A DNA stretch of 43,157 nt from Methylococcaceae bacterium (lineage in GTDB: Bacteria > Pseudomonadota > Gammaproteobacteria > Methylococcales > Methylomonadaceae). Both the position numbers and the translations under genes were made by a program. Positions within the stretch are counted from its first letter, which is position 1. Every line of letters starts with the position of its first letter. The stretch spans positions 1-43,157 of the forward strand of contig JAKIUK010000033.1 of NCBI GenBank assembly GCA_021647585.1, given 5' to 3'. Shown piece by piece: positions 7,691 through 16,378 of the stretch. The notes beneath the pieces were generated by a model. That model was not told the DNA's origin. It saw only the letters and a program-made list of their open reading frames with translations, and searched no databases.

Positions 7691-9412
7691 CTAACTCAAT
7701 AATATTGCTATGATGATAGTTAGAATAAAAGAAACGCCTTTCCAGAAAACGACAGGGTCGCGTTCTAGTAATGGCGGTCGAGACTGATTAGTAAATGCTT
7801 TATTTGGATGTCGTAAATCAAATAGAAACTCTGAAATTTCCCGATAACGTTTATACGGGTTTGGATGTAATGCTTTCTGAAGTGCTCCGTCAATCCATAG
7901 TGGAATATGACGAGCATCATGGGGTAGCGGAATATATTTTAATTTATGCTGTGCAGATTTAGTTGTCGCTTTTGCTACTTGCGCACCATAAGGTAATTTT
8001 CCCGCTAGCATTTGATAGGCAATAACCCCCAAAGAAAAAAGATCCGCTGCAGGTGTCCCGGTTTCTCCCAGTAAATATTCAGGTGCCATATACTGTACTG
8101 TACCTAATAAATTAGCTCGCTCTATAGGACTGGTAATTTCTACAATACCTGCCACTTTGGTCGAACCAAAATCGATAATTTTCACTGTACCCATACTATC
8201 GATCATAATATTTTCAGGCCTTAAGTCCTGATGTAGCATTTCCATGCGGTGAAATGCACGTAATCCTTTGGCAATTTGTTCAACAATCCCTCTGACTGTT
8301 TCTAAATCTGGTTGTGGGTTATCCCTCATCCATTGAGTCAAGGTCTGGCCATCAATAAATTCAGTAGTAATATATAAAAAATGTCGTTGACGACTCTGTG
8401 AACAAGGTTTTAACACATGCGCACTATTATTAATACGACGTGCAATCCATTCCTCCATCAAAAATCTTTCCAGATATGCAGTATCACCTTGAAGATCAAT
8501 CGATGGTGTTTTCATGATGACTTGTATGTCTGTTTCAATATCTACCGCAAGATAAACGTGACTCCGACTGCTGGCATGTATTTCCCTAATAATTTTATAA
8601 CCATCGAATTCCATTCTCGCTTCTAATATGGGCGGAAAGGGTAATTCAGTTAATTGCTGGTGAACTTCATCAATATTTTGACAGGGCAATTCATCGATCC
8701 GGACAATCTGAACAGTCAAATTATCTTCACTCCCGTGTTTATAAGCTTCTTCAGCAATTATTTTTGCGACTGAATCCAGATTATCAGCTTGCTCATTGAT
8801 AACCTTGCAGATGAATCTGGAATTAACAGATTCGTAGACTCCATCGGTTACAAATAAAAATATATCAGCTAGATTAACTTGAAAAGAATCATAATCAATC
8901 TCTAGTCCTGCATGAATACCCATTGCCCGGCTAAGATAACTTTTCTGTTCAGAAACCCAAAACCGATGATCATTAGTCAGTTTTTCTAACGTATTGTCAC
9001 GTAACCGATAAATTCGCGTATCCCCTAGATGAAAGATATGAGCGGTTGTTGACTTGATAATCATGGCACTTAATGTACAAACATATCCTCTGTCTTTATC
9101 GAAACGATATTGGCCTTGCTGAGTTTGTGAATACAACCAGGAATTTGTTGCAGTTAAAACTTGTAGCGCAGATTTTTTCACCGACCAGGCTTCTGAGGTA
9201 CAAAAATAATCATCCAAAAAACCAGTCACTGTTGCCTCACTAGCAATTTGACTAACATCACTACTACTGATCCCATCGGCCAGTGCAATGGCAATTCCTT
9301 TTGAGCTTAATTGAGGTTCTTTAGGTATATAAACAGCATGAAAATCCTGATTGATTTCCTTTCGACCTTTGTCTGAATATTGCCCTATAGATACTTTTAA
9401 TTGATTATGCAT
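7691..9412 (-). CDS. Bifunctional PP2C phosphatase / Ser-Thr protein kinase, membrane-anchored
   Basis: A 573-residue paralogue of the protein encoded at 4024. The phosphatase half (about 5-240) keeps INQDF (20-24), ADGIS (45-49), GDTRIYR (130-136), TDGVYE (189-194) and DN (230-231). The kinase half (about 270-535) has lysine K301, HQDLRPEN (394-401, the Arg of HRD replaced by Gln), an intact DFG (414-416) and APE (443-445). A single C-terminal membrane helix (about 553-572) would anchor both domains on the cytoplasmic side. Loss of the HRD arginine suggests that activation-loop phosphorylation is not needed. Its neighbours are the nitrite channel upstream and the sulfite dehydrogenase downstream. 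Its target is not known; the adjacent transporters or NirB are possible. Confidence 0.9.
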   Translation of the reverse strand: MHNQLKVSIGQYSDKGRKEINQDFHAVYIPKEPQLSSKGIAIALADGISSSDVSQIASEATVTGFLDDYFCTSEAWSVKKSALQVLTATNSWLYSQTQQGQYRFDKDRGYVCTLSAMIIKSTTAHIFHLGDTRIYRLRDNTLEKLTNDHRFWVSEQKSYLSRAMGIHAGLEIDYDSFQVNLADIFLFVTDGVYESVNSRFICKVINEQADNLDSVAKIIAEEAYKHGSEDNLTVQIVRIDELPCQNIDEVHQQLTELPFPPILEARMEFDGYKIIREIHASSRSHVYLAVDIETDIQVIMKTPSIDLQGDTAYLERFLMEEWIARRINNSAHVLKPCSQSRQRHFLYITTEFIDGQTLTQWMRDNPQPDLETVRGIVEQIAKGLRAFHRMEMLHQDLRPENIMIDSMGTVKIIDFGSTKVAGIVEITSPIERANLLGTVQYMAPEYLLGETGTPAADLFSLGVIAYQMLAGKLPYGAQVAKATTKSAQHKLKYIPLPHDARHIPLWIDGALQKALHPNPYKRYREISEFLFDLRHPNKAFTNQSRPPLLERDPVVFWKGVSFILTIIIAILLS

Positions 9413-9460
9413 TTGCTATTAATAATGATCGGCAATGCCAAACATATATACAAAAAAACC

Positions 9461-9692
9461 TCTGTTCTATGGAGTGAGGATTTAATAAGTTCCGGAAGTT
9501 TGGCGTATGATTTTGGCTTCACAGTAGTACTGATAAAACAGGCGCGAAGCACAAGGATGTGCAAGTGTCGCTGGAAGCAGGATGCTGGCTACGACCATAG
9601 CAGGCTGCGCAATTGTTTTATTAGTGCATCTGTGGAGTCAAAAGACAAGTCAAAAACCGTAAGTTATTAAATCCTCGCTACTATGCAGAACA
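9461..9692. repeat. MITE-like element with terminal repeats
   Basis: GAGGATTTAATAAGTT (about 9476-9491) is mirrored by AAGTTATTAAATCCTC (about 9661-9676). The match extends outwards through TGTTCT...ATGGAGTG on the left and its complement on the right, giving ends of about 25 bases. The core at 9550-9595 matches the core of the element at 5718-5933 in reverse orientation. No coding capacity is seen. The two elements bracket the sulfite dehydrogenase plus kinase segment. Confidence 0.5.
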
Positions 9693-9722
9693 TTGGTTCC
9701 TTGTATCAGAAAAAAAACCTTA

Positions 9723-10532
9723 TCATAAATTACGTTCGGGACTCATTTTGACATGAGTGTAATATAACGGTAATCCAACAAATACAAAACCACCAACCAT
9801 ATTACCCAATGCGGTGGGTAATTCATTCCAGATTAAATAGTCTGCTATAGTAAAATCACCACCCATAATCATTGAGAATGGAAATAAAAACATATTGACA
9901 ATTGAATGCTCAAAGCCCATATAGAAGAAAAGCATAATGGGCATCCACATTGCCATCATTTTTCCAGTAGCAGAAGTGGAAATCATTGCACCCACGACCC
10001 CCATTGAAACCATCCAGTTACATAACATGCCACGAATAAAAATTGTTATCCAGCCACCTAAACCATGTGATTTATAACCTAAGGTTCTGGCCTCGCCAAT
10101 TTTACCTACTTTTTCGGCAATTACACCACCATCAGTGTCATACCCCATAGTCAAAATAAAAGACATCATAAAAGCAACAGCTAAAGCACCTGCAAAGTTA
10201 CCGGTAAAAACCAACCCCCAGTTTCGTAGTACTTGATTTACAGTTACCCCTGGTCTTTTATCGATAAGTGCAAGTGGTACGAGTGTAAATACACCGGTTA
10301 ATAAGTCAAACTTCATTAGATATAGCATAATGAATCCAACAGGGAAAAGCACAGCACCTAATAAAGGTGATCCTGTTTTTACCGCAACTGTAATCGCAAA
10401 AATAGCGGCAAGAGCCAGAGTTGCCCCTGCCATGAAAGCACGAATCAAAGTATCTTTTGTTGACATGTAAACTTTTGCTTCACCAGCATCAACCATTTTT
10501 GTAACAAATTCCGTGGGTTCTAAATATGACAT
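9723..10532 (-). CDS. Formate/nitrite transporter (FNT) family channel
   Basis: A 269-residue channel of the FNT family (FocA/NirC). I place the start at the ATG at 10532, giving MSYLEPTEFVTKMVDAGE, the usual family start, rather than the TTG 18 bases earlier. Six membrane helices are visible. The conserved GFEHSIVNMF near the C-terminal third holds the central channel histidine, and NFAGAL is the broken-helix motif. The neighbours (narK-type operon opposite, kinase/phosphatase downstream) favour nitrite over formate as substrate. A sigma-54-type promoter lies about 115 bases upstream. It carries an extra loop of about 25 residues (GYDTDGGVIAEKVGKIGEAR). Passage is expected to be passive or proton-coupled, across the inner membrane. 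Confidence 0.85.
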   Translation of the reverse strand: MSYLEPTEFVTKMVDAGEAKVYMSTKDTLIRAFMAGATLALAAIFAITVAVKTGSPLLGAVLFPVGFIMLYLMKFDLLTGVFTLVPLALIDKRPGVTVNQVLRNWGLVFTGNFAGALAVAFMMSFILTMGYDTDGGVIAEKVGKIGEARTLGYKSHGLGGWITIFIRGMLCNWMVSMGVVGAMISTSATGKMMAMWMPIMLFFYMGFEHSIVNMFLFPFSMIMGGDFTIADYLIWNELPTALGNMVGGFVFVGLPLYYTHVKMSPERNL

Positions 10533-10644
10533 AATATTTTTTAAATACAATAAATTTGAGGGAATGATATTTAATAAGCGACTATAAAATTAAATAAGGT
10601 TTCCCTCGTTTATTTCTTAAGTCCAACTTTATTTCGAACTACAA

Positions 10645-10660
10645 AGCAAATGCTACGCCA
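10645..10660 (-). promoter_or_regulatory. Sigma-54-type promoter for the FNT channel gene
   Basis: The minus strand reads TGGCGTAGCATTTGCT. It has GG and GC separated by exactly ten bases and agrees with the -24/-12 consensus TGGCAC-N5-TTGCW except at two positions. A start of transcription near 10634 would give a leader of about 100 bases before the ATG at 10532. Confidence 0.55.
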
Positions 10661-10746
10661 AGTCAAACTACATTCATATAACCAATTGATATTACTACGT
10701 TTAATGTATTTTCAAGCAATTTAATACTAATTTATCTGGATGTTTC

Positions 10747-10763
10747 AGCACCTTTTCAGTGCA
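10747..10763. promoter_or_regulatory. NtrC-like palindrome
   Basis: AGCACCTTTTCAGTGCA is close to the NtrC site consensus TGCACYA-N3-TRGTGCA, with both GCAC and GTGC arms. It lies about 90 bases upstream of the sigma-54-type site for the FNT gene, a usual enhancer distance. A further half-site, ACGCACCA, is at 10787-10794. Confidence 0.4.
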
Positions 10764-10928
10764 AACTTTTTGATCCCCCTAATAAAACGCACCAATAACC
10801 CTCAATTGAACAGAGTATGAAATAAGCCCCCCTTGATGGAACGGATGGAGTGAGGAAGAGAAAACTTTATTTTAAACACAGTTACTTTCTGGATGAGGGA
10901 TTTAAAATTCAGGTCAGCAAATCATCCT

Positions 10929-10989
10929 TCAACCTAGATAGATCAATTGGGCGCAGAATTATAGTGAGCCAACTGATTTTTCAGGGTTC
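10929..10989. repeat. Miniature copy of the AACCTAG inverted-repeat family
   Basis: The left end AACCTAGATAGATCAATTGG and the reverse complement of the right end AACCCTGAAAAATCAGTTGG form terminal repeats around a very short centre. The ends match the larger copies at 18323, 23329 and 25020. It is probably an internally deleted copy. Confidence 0.4.
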
Positions 10990-10995
10990 AACAAC

Positions 10996-11036
10996 TTTGC
11001 ACCATTATTGAAGGGTTTACATTCTCCTTTGCACCA
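10996..11036. promoter_or_regulatory. Pair of NtrC-like half-sites upstream of narK
   Basis: TTTGCACCA occurs twice, at 10996-11004 and 11028-11036, 32 bases apart, which is close to three helical turns. The right-hand arms are poorly conserved. They lie about 130-170 bases upstream of the sigma-54-type promoter at 11165. The remainder of the 10533-11333 gap has no gene. Confidence 0.35.
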
Positions 11037-11164
11037 ATTTGAATCAAAAAAATAGAAATCTATCTAGAAAAATGCCTTTATATACCACCCCCTTTAATAA
11101 ATAAAAAAGCATTACCTTTAGTAACAATAACTTATAGGACAATACCACTTAAACATAAGGGTTT

Positions 11165-11180
11165 AGGCATAATTTTTGCT
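11165..11180 (+). promoter_or_regulatory. Sigma-54-type promoter for the narK operon
   Basis: AGGCATAATTTTTGCT has GG and GC separated by ten bases and matches TGGCAC-N5-TTGCW except at the first T and the C after GGCA. Transcription would begin near 11191, leaving a leader of about 140 bases before narK. A small hairpin at about 11270-11286 (CTTACA, TGTAAAG) lies in the leader. Confidence 0.55.
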
Positions 11181-11333
11181 TGCTAACACATTAATTCCCC
11201 TTTACCCAAGTCTATTTAGTATGAACTACATATAACAGATAGAAAATCAGGTAGATTATTTACCCCCTTACAATAATGTAAAGTGGAATTCCAATATTAT
11301 TAACCACTTGGCAAAAGACACTACTAAATAAAC

Positions 11334-12551
11334 ATGTCAATGAATATTTCAAAATTTCTACAAAGCGGTCACAAAGGCACCTTGTTAAGTGCCTTCATTT
11401 ATTCTGACATGAGCTTTATGGTCTGGGTGTTAATGGGGCCTTTGGTGATTTTTATTGCAGAAGATTTAAACCTGACCGAAGCCCAACAATACACTTTGGT
11501 ATCAATACCTCTTCTTGCAGGCGTATTATTCCGTATCCCGGTGGGTATTCTGGTTGATCATTTTGCACCAAAACGTACAGGACTAGTTGCACAGCTTATT
11601 GTTATTGTTGTTTTACTATTTGCTTTCCTTAGCAATGTCAGTTCTATTGGTGGAATTTATTTCGTTGCAATAGCACTTGGTATAGCTGGAACCAGCATGG
11701 CTGTTGCCCTGCCCCTTTGTAGCCGCTGGTATCCTGATGAATATCAAGGACTAGTCATGGGGATTGCCGGTGCTGCAAGTAGCGGCACGGTTTTTACTGC
11801 AGCTTTAGCACCCATGCTTGCAGAAAGTTTTGGCTGGCGAGCAGTTTTTGGCTTTGCCACCTTACCTTTAATTGCTACTGCTATTTTTTTCCACCTAAAG
11901 GCTAAAGATGACAACTATGTGCCTGTAAAAAAGCCACTTTCCGATTATTTACTGGTTCTTAAAGAAGTCGATGTCTGGTGGTTTATGCTTTTTTACAGCT
12001 TGAGCTTTGGTGGTGTGATCGCCCTGGCCAGTGTGATGGTACTCTATTTTCATCAGGAATACTTACTTGAGCCGGTCACAGCGGGTTACTACACAGCTAT
12101 TTGCATCCTGGCAGGCACAGCTCTCCGTCCTATAGGCGGCTGGATGGCAGATAAATTTGGAGGGATTCGTTCGATGCTACGCCTTTATGGTGCTACAGCA
12201 GTTTGCATGCTGTTTGTTAGCTTCTCTCTACCCCTATGGCTGACTATTCTATTTTTAATAACCGGTACGGGGGCGCTGGGTATGGCTAGCGGAGCAGTAT
12301 TCCAGTTAGTACCACTAAGATTTCGCAAAAATGTAGGTGCAGTCACTGGCATGATCGGTGCTGCTGGAGGCTTGGGAGGATTCTTCCTGGCCTGGACACT
12401 TGGACTATCCAAACAAATAACCGATGGCTTTGCCCTCGGCTTTATCATTTTCACTGTTTTGTCTTGTCTAAGTATTTATGGCATCCAAAAAGTTAAATCG
12501 CGTTGGCGTACTACCTGGGGAGCAGGAGAAGTGACCCGTGCAAAAGTTTAA
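11334..12551 (+). CDS. narK: NarK-type nitrate/nitrite transporter (MFS, NNP family)
   Basis: A 405-residue major-facilitator protein with twelve predicted membrane helices. The start region SDMSFMVWVLMGPLV and the signature GIAGAASSGTVFTAALAP (about 140-157) are those of the nitrate/nitrite porter group. In the family this loop is glycine-rich and lies against the anion site. FRIPVGILVDHFAPKRTG is the usual MFS loop 2-3. It moves nitrate and/or nitrite across the inner membrane; uptake and antiport cannot be told apart here. It is the first gene of a run of four with short gaps (31 bases to the next). No clear ribosome site precedes the ATG; an in-frame ATG six bases later (11340) is possible. 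An upstream sigma-54-type promoter suggests nitrogen control. Confidence 0.9.
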   Translation: MSMNISKFLQSGHKGTLLSAFIYSDMSFMVWVLMGPLVIFIAEDLNLTEAQQYTLVSIPLLAGVLFRIPVGILVDHFAPKRTGLVAQLIVIVVLLFAFLSNVSSIGGIYFVAIALGIAGTSMAVALPLCSRWYPDEYQGLVMGIAGAASSGTVFTAALAPMLAESFGWRAVFGFATLPLIATAIFFHLKAKDDNYVPVKKPLSDYLLVLKEVDVWWFMLFYSLSFGGVIALASVMVLYFHQEYLLEPVTAGYYTAICILAGTALRPIGGWMADKFGGIRSMLRLYGATAVCMLFVSFSLPLWLTILFLITGTGALGMASGAVFQLVPLRFRKNVGAVTGMIGAAGGLGGFFLAWTLGLSKQITDGFALGFIIFTVLSCLSIYGIQKVKSRWRTTWGAGEVTRAKV

Positions 12552-12582
12552 TTAAATTATCCATTCTGGGAGAACAATAATA

Positions 12583-14220
12583 ATGAAGAATAAACAACAC
12601 CCATTATGGGTCATATCACTCTTTGTGGTAGTAATTACCATAGGCTTTCAAGCTTATAGCCCTGCAGCTTATGCTGCACACTGGACTACTGTTAAAGACC
12701 CAGAAACCGGTAAAATGGTAACGCTTAGAAAAGGCGAAACACTTGAAGAATACAGAACAAAAGAGGGCCATGACACGGTCAGAATATCATCCACTCCTAA
12801 CAAGGAATCCAAAGTAAAAAAATGGGTTGATGTCACTGCACATGAAAAAGCCAAAATACTCAAACCATTTAAGAATTTGAGCAAAGAAAGTGCTACCTGT
12901 GCATCCTGCCATAAGAACGAACATCCAGGCATATACCAGCAATGGGGACGTTCAAAACATTTCGGAGCCAACGTAGGCTGTTATGAATGCCATAAAGCAG
13001 ATAAAGAAGATCCAGATGCAATTCGCCACAAAGATTTCTTTATTTCTGTCATCGTGTCACCTAAAGATTGCGGTACTTGTCACAATGTTGAAGCAAAACA
13101 GTTTCAAAAAAGCCATCACGCTAAAGCCGCAGAAATTATTGGTTCATTAGACAACACTTTAGCAGAAGTTGTTGAGGGAAAAATGAGCTTTATGGGCAGA
13201 TCACCTGTTGCGGTTGCCGGCTGCTGGCAGTGTCACGGAACAGAGGTTAAGGTACTTCCTAACGGTGAGTTAGATCCTGCTACCTGGCCAAACACGGGTA
13301 TTGGTCGTATTAATCCTGATGGCTCCAAAGGTTCTTGTAGTGCCTGCCATCAACGTCACCAATTTTCTGCGGCTCAAGCCAGACGTCCAGAAAACTGCGG
13401 AAAATGTCATTTAGGCCCCGACCATCCGCAAAAAGAAATTTATGACGAATCCAAGCACGGCATTAATTTCTATGCAAATGTTGATAAAATGAATCTCGAC
13501 TCAGCTAAATGGATTGCTGGTGAAGATTATGATGCTGCACCAACTTGTGCAACTTGTCATATGTCTGCAACGCGTAACCAACCCATTACTCATGACGTAG
13601 GTGACCGTATTTCCTGGACTCTACGCCCGCCTATATCAGAAAAAATTGATGCCCGTGATGAGAAAAAAGGTTTAAAAGTCAAACCTTGGGAGTTGCGTCG
13701 CGAGGATATGAAAGACGTATGTAATAGTTGTCACGGTAAAAATATAATTGAAAGCTTTTACCTGCAGTTTGACGGTGTGGTCAATATGTATAATGAAAAG
13801 TACGCCATTCCAACGACCAAAATGATGGATCTATTACTCAAGACCGGACTGCGTACAGAAACACCCTTTGATGAAGAGGTTGAGTGGAGTTATTACTTTA
13901 TGTGGCATCACGAAGGTAGACGAGCTCGTCATGGCGCTTCCATGATGGCCCCAGACTATGTTCAATGGCACGGCATGTATGAAGTTGCTCATCGTTTCTA
14001 CATGGAATGGTACCCTAATATTCAGGAAATCATTGAAAAAGCTGAAAAGGTAGGTAAACATAAGGAAGCTAAAATTATTAAAGATTTTCTTGATAATGAA
14101 ATCATGACTTTGGATGGACACGCCTGGTTCGTTGGTAAAATGCCTCCAGAACTAGCTGCAAAACGTAAAAAGGAACGTGAAGCCTTTAATAGTCGTTATT
14201 TACAAGAAATTAAGAAATAA
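12583..14220 (+). CDS. Octahaem c-type cytochrome of the hydroxylamine oxidoreductase (HAO) family
   Basis: A 545-residue periplasmic protein with a signal peptide (about 1-31, cut after AYA) and eight CXXCH sites at 106, 133, 163, 214, 252, 272, 322 and 380. The spacing and the segment MWHHEGRRARHGASMMAPDY (440-459) followed by QWHGMYE are those of HAO-type octahaem cytochromes. In ammonia oxidisers HAO oxidises hydroxylamine, using haem 4 cross-linked to a tyrosine. Relatives without that cross-link reduce nitrite or hydroxylamine to ammonium. Tyr459 lies in the region where the cross-linking tyrosine is expected, but alignment is needed to say whether it is equivalent. No ammonia monooxygenase gene is present in this window. 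The gene follows narK by 31 bases with a good ribosome site (GGGAGA) and precedes the membrane cytochrome by 18 bases. Confidence 0.85.
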   Translation: MKNKQHPLWVISLFVVVITIGFQAYSPAAYAAHWTTVKDPETGKMVTLRKGETLEEYRTKEGHDTVRISSTPNKESKVKKWVDVTAHEKAKILKPFKNLSKESATCASCHKNEHPGIYQQWGRSKHFGANVGCYECHKADKEDPDAIRHKDFFISVIVSPKDCGTCHNVEAKQFQKSHHAKAAEIIGSLDNTLAEVVEGKMSFMGRSPVAVAGCWQCHGTEVKVLPNGELDPATWPNTGIGRINPDGSKGSCSACHQRHQFSAAQARRPENCGKCHLGPDHPQKEIYDESKHGINFYANVDKMNLDSAKWIAGEDYDAAPTCATCHMSATRNQPITHDVGDRISWTLRPPISEKIDARDEKKGLKVKPWELRREDMKDVCNSCHGKNIIESFYLQFDGVVNMYNEKYAIPTTKMMDLLLKTGLRTETPFDEEVEWSYYFMWHHEGRRARHGASMMAPDYVQWHGMYEVAHRFYMEWYPNIQEIIEKAEKVGKHKEAKIIKDFLDNEIMTLDGHAWFVGKMPPELAAKRKKEREAFNSRYLQEIKK

Positions 14221-14238
14221 ACTCTGAGGTAAATAATA

Positions 14239-16296
14239 ATGATCATGCGCCGCCTTTCTATGGGCGGCGCAGTTATGTTAGGGCTGCTGTTACTTTACTT
14301 TTCAGCGACAGTCCGAGCAGAAACTGCGCCCACCACGCCTACCCCGGTTGACCCAATCTCAGTAACAGCCAAAACCGATATTGAAACCTGTCTGGATTGT
14401 CACGGCTACCAAGGTTTTGCAGTTCCCACTGGCAAAACAGGGGAATCACCCAAGCGAGCATTACACGTTCAATCGAAATCTTTCAAAAAAAGTGTTCACG
14501 CAAAGGTTAAATGTGTCTCATGTCATGTCGACATCAAACAAATGCCGCATAAGGATAATGTTGAACGGTCAGTTGATTGTGTCAGTTGCCATAAAGAACT
14601 GAGTGACAAAGACCGCGAGGAAGCCCAGGTGGAAGTGCATGTCACAAGAAACCTAACACACAGCATGGTTGGCTTACCATCAACCGTACCTAGGGTGCAA
14701 AAAAGCAAACTGGATACTAATGCAACACATTATTTAGCTTCGATTCATGCTCAACCTAACAAGGACAACCCTGATAAATTAAATGCAACCTGCTGGGATT
14801 GTCATGGTGAACATACGATTTTCCCCATGAAAGGCGCTAGCAAAGATAGCTTTCGGATTAACAGTCCAGAAACCTGTGGTGGCTGTCATCAGAAGCAACT
14901 CAAGGAATACACTCAATCGGTTCATGGGGCACCGGTAAAACGCTATGGGAAATTAGAACCTGCTGTTTGCAGTGATTGTCATACTGCGCATAAAATTTCT
15001 GTAGTTGAAGAAGACACTGCTAAATTAACAATCACTGAAAATTGTGGGACTTGTCATGAAGAATACTATAAATCCTATAGTGAAACTTATCATGGACAAA
15101 TCGTCAATCTGGGTTATACCCATACTGCGAAATGCCACGATTGCCATTCACCTCATGATACCCATAAGGCGGACGATCCGCTTTCAATGATTCATAAAAA
15201 TAACATACTAAAAACCTGTCAAGAATGCCATGAAGATGCCACAGAAGGTTATTTAACATTCTATCCACATGGCACCACACATGATTATGAGCGTTTTCCG
15301 GAAATGTGGATTGTTTCCAAATTCATGATCTCGCTGTTGGTCGGTGTCTTTCTTTTTTTCTGGGCGCATTCATTATTATGGTATTTCCGTGAGAAAAAAG
15401 AATTTGATAATGGACATCAGCTCGCTATTCGCCTTGAGGAAAATGGCGATCCAATGAAACAGGGTCAGTACATTACCCGTTTCACTAAAGGCTGGATGAT
15501 TGCTCATCTGGTTTTAGCTATCGCTGTAATGACACTTGTCATCACGGGTACAACTGTGCTTTTCGCTAATAGCTTTTGGGCGCCAGTCGTTATGAAACTA
15601 CTTGGCGGAGCAGAAATAGCGGCCATTATTCACCGTATTGCGGCCGTCACTTTTGCAGCAATATTCTTTGGTCATTTATACGTAATATTCCGTAAAATTC
15701 ATACTGACAACAAAGATCACGGTATTAAATTTGAATGGTTTGGCCCACACTCATTACTTCCACGACTTCAGGATGGACGTGATTTTATAGCCATGTGCAA
15801 GTGGTTCTTTGAAAAAGGCCCTCGCCCTGTATTTGATCGTTGGACCTATTGGGAAAAATTTGATTACTGGGCTCCTTTCTGGGGTATGTTCATCATTGGC
15901 TGCTCGGGTCTATTATTGTGGTTCCCAAGCTTCTTTGGCAGTTTTATGCCAGGCTGGGTATTTAATGTTGCTACCATTATTCATGGTGAAGAAGCCTTTT
16001 TAGCCGCAGTATTCTTATTTACTGTACATTTTTTCAATTGTCATTTCAGACCGGAAAAATTTCCTGTAGATGTTGTTATGTTCACGGGTAGCATGCCTTT
16101 AGACGAGTTCAAGCATGAGCGTAAAGTAGAATATGATCGCTTGGTAGAAACGGGGGAACTAGACCAATATCTAGTGGGTGCACCCTCACCCAAACTTAAT
16201 CAATATTCCAGATATCTTGGTTTTGCTCTGATTGGTATTGGTGTAATTGAACTGATACTCGTTTTACTTGGTTTCTTACAGGACATACTGAACTAA
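14239..16296 (+). CDS. Nonahaem cytochrome c fused to membrane cytochrome b (CbcL-like quinone oxidoreductase)
   Basis: A 685-residue protein. A signal peptide (about 1-27) is followed by a periplasmic domain with nine CXXCH sites at 51, 92, 114, 185, 213, 244, 269, 299 and 327. A membrane domain follows, with helices at about 357-377, 420-442, 460-485, 546-563, 574-600 and 660-682. Histidines in helices (WAHSLLW, IIHRIAAV, GHLYVIF, TVHFFNCHF) are candidate haem b ligands, as in the FdnI/HydC type. This order is that of CbcL-type cytochrome b/c proteins, which link the quinone pool to periplasmic cytochromes. Here it lies between the octahaem cytochrome and a nitrite channel, so it is the likely electron partner of the octahaem enzyme. 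Direction (quinol to enzyme or the reverse) cannot be read from the sequence. The ribosome site GAGGT precedes the ATG; a second ATG lies six bases downstream. Confidence 0.85.
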   Translation: MIMRRLSMGGAVMLGLLLLYFSATVRAETAPTTPTPVDPISVTAKTDIETCLDCHGYQGFAVPTGKTGESPKRALHVQSKSFKKSVHAKVKCVSCHVDIKQMPHKDNVERSVDCVSCHKELSDKDREEAQVEVHVTRNLTHSMVGLPSTVPRVQKSKLDTNATHYLASIHAQPNKDNPDKLNATCWDCHGEHTIFPMKGASKDSFRINSPETCGGCHQKQLKEYTQSVHGAPVKRYGKLEPAVCSDCHTAHKISVVEEDTAKLTITENCGTCHEEYYKSYSETYHGQIVNLGYTHTAKCHDCHSPHDTHKADDPLSMIHKNNILKTCQECHEDATEGYLTFYPHGTTHDYERFPEMWIVSKFMISLLVGVFLFFWAHSLLWYFREKKEFDNGHQLAIRLEENGDPMKQGQYITRFTKGWMIAHLVLAIAVMTLVITGTTVLFANSFWAPVVMKLLGGAEIAAIIHRIAAVTFAAIFFGHLYVIFRKIHTDNKDHGIKFEWFGPHSLLPRLQDGRDFIAMCKWFFEKGPRPVFDRWTYWEKFDYWAPFWGMFIIGCSGLLLWFPSFFGSFMPGWVFNVATIIHGEEAFLAAVFLFTVHFFNCHFRPEKFPVDVVMFTGSMPLDEFKHERKVEYDRLVETGELDQYLVGAPSPKLNQYSRYLGFALIGIGVIELILVLLGFLQDILN

Positions 16297-16315
16297 ATAT
16301 ATTTTATCATTTTTT

Positions 16316-16340
16316 CGTTCCCAGGCTCTGCGTGGGAACG
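16316..16340. repeat. REP-like palindrome inside the operon
   Basis: CGTTCCCA (16316-16323) and TGGGAACG (16333-16340) form a perfect 8-bp stem with a nine-base loop. This GTTCCCA...TGGGAAC type of palindrome is a common dispersed repeat in gammaproteobacteria. No T-run follows, so it is not an obvious terminator; it may stabilise the upstream message. Confidence 0.5.
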
Positions 16341-16378
16341 AAGGTGTTTAACACTTAAAACCACACAAAGGCTTATTT

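Noticed and set aside
9401..9670. An 89-codon plus-strand frame
   Set aside because: It lies within the second MITE-like element and the start of the kinase gene on the other strand; no coding evidence.
10533..11333. A possible small RNA or riboswitch in the long narK leader
   Set aside because: Only a short weak hairpin (about 11270-11286) is visible; no known riboswitch or paired antiterminator hairpins were recognised.
16316..16340. Palindrome between the cytochrome b/c gene and the second FNT gene as a terminator
   Set aside because: No T-run on either strand after the stem; its sequence fits a dispersed REP-type palindrome better.
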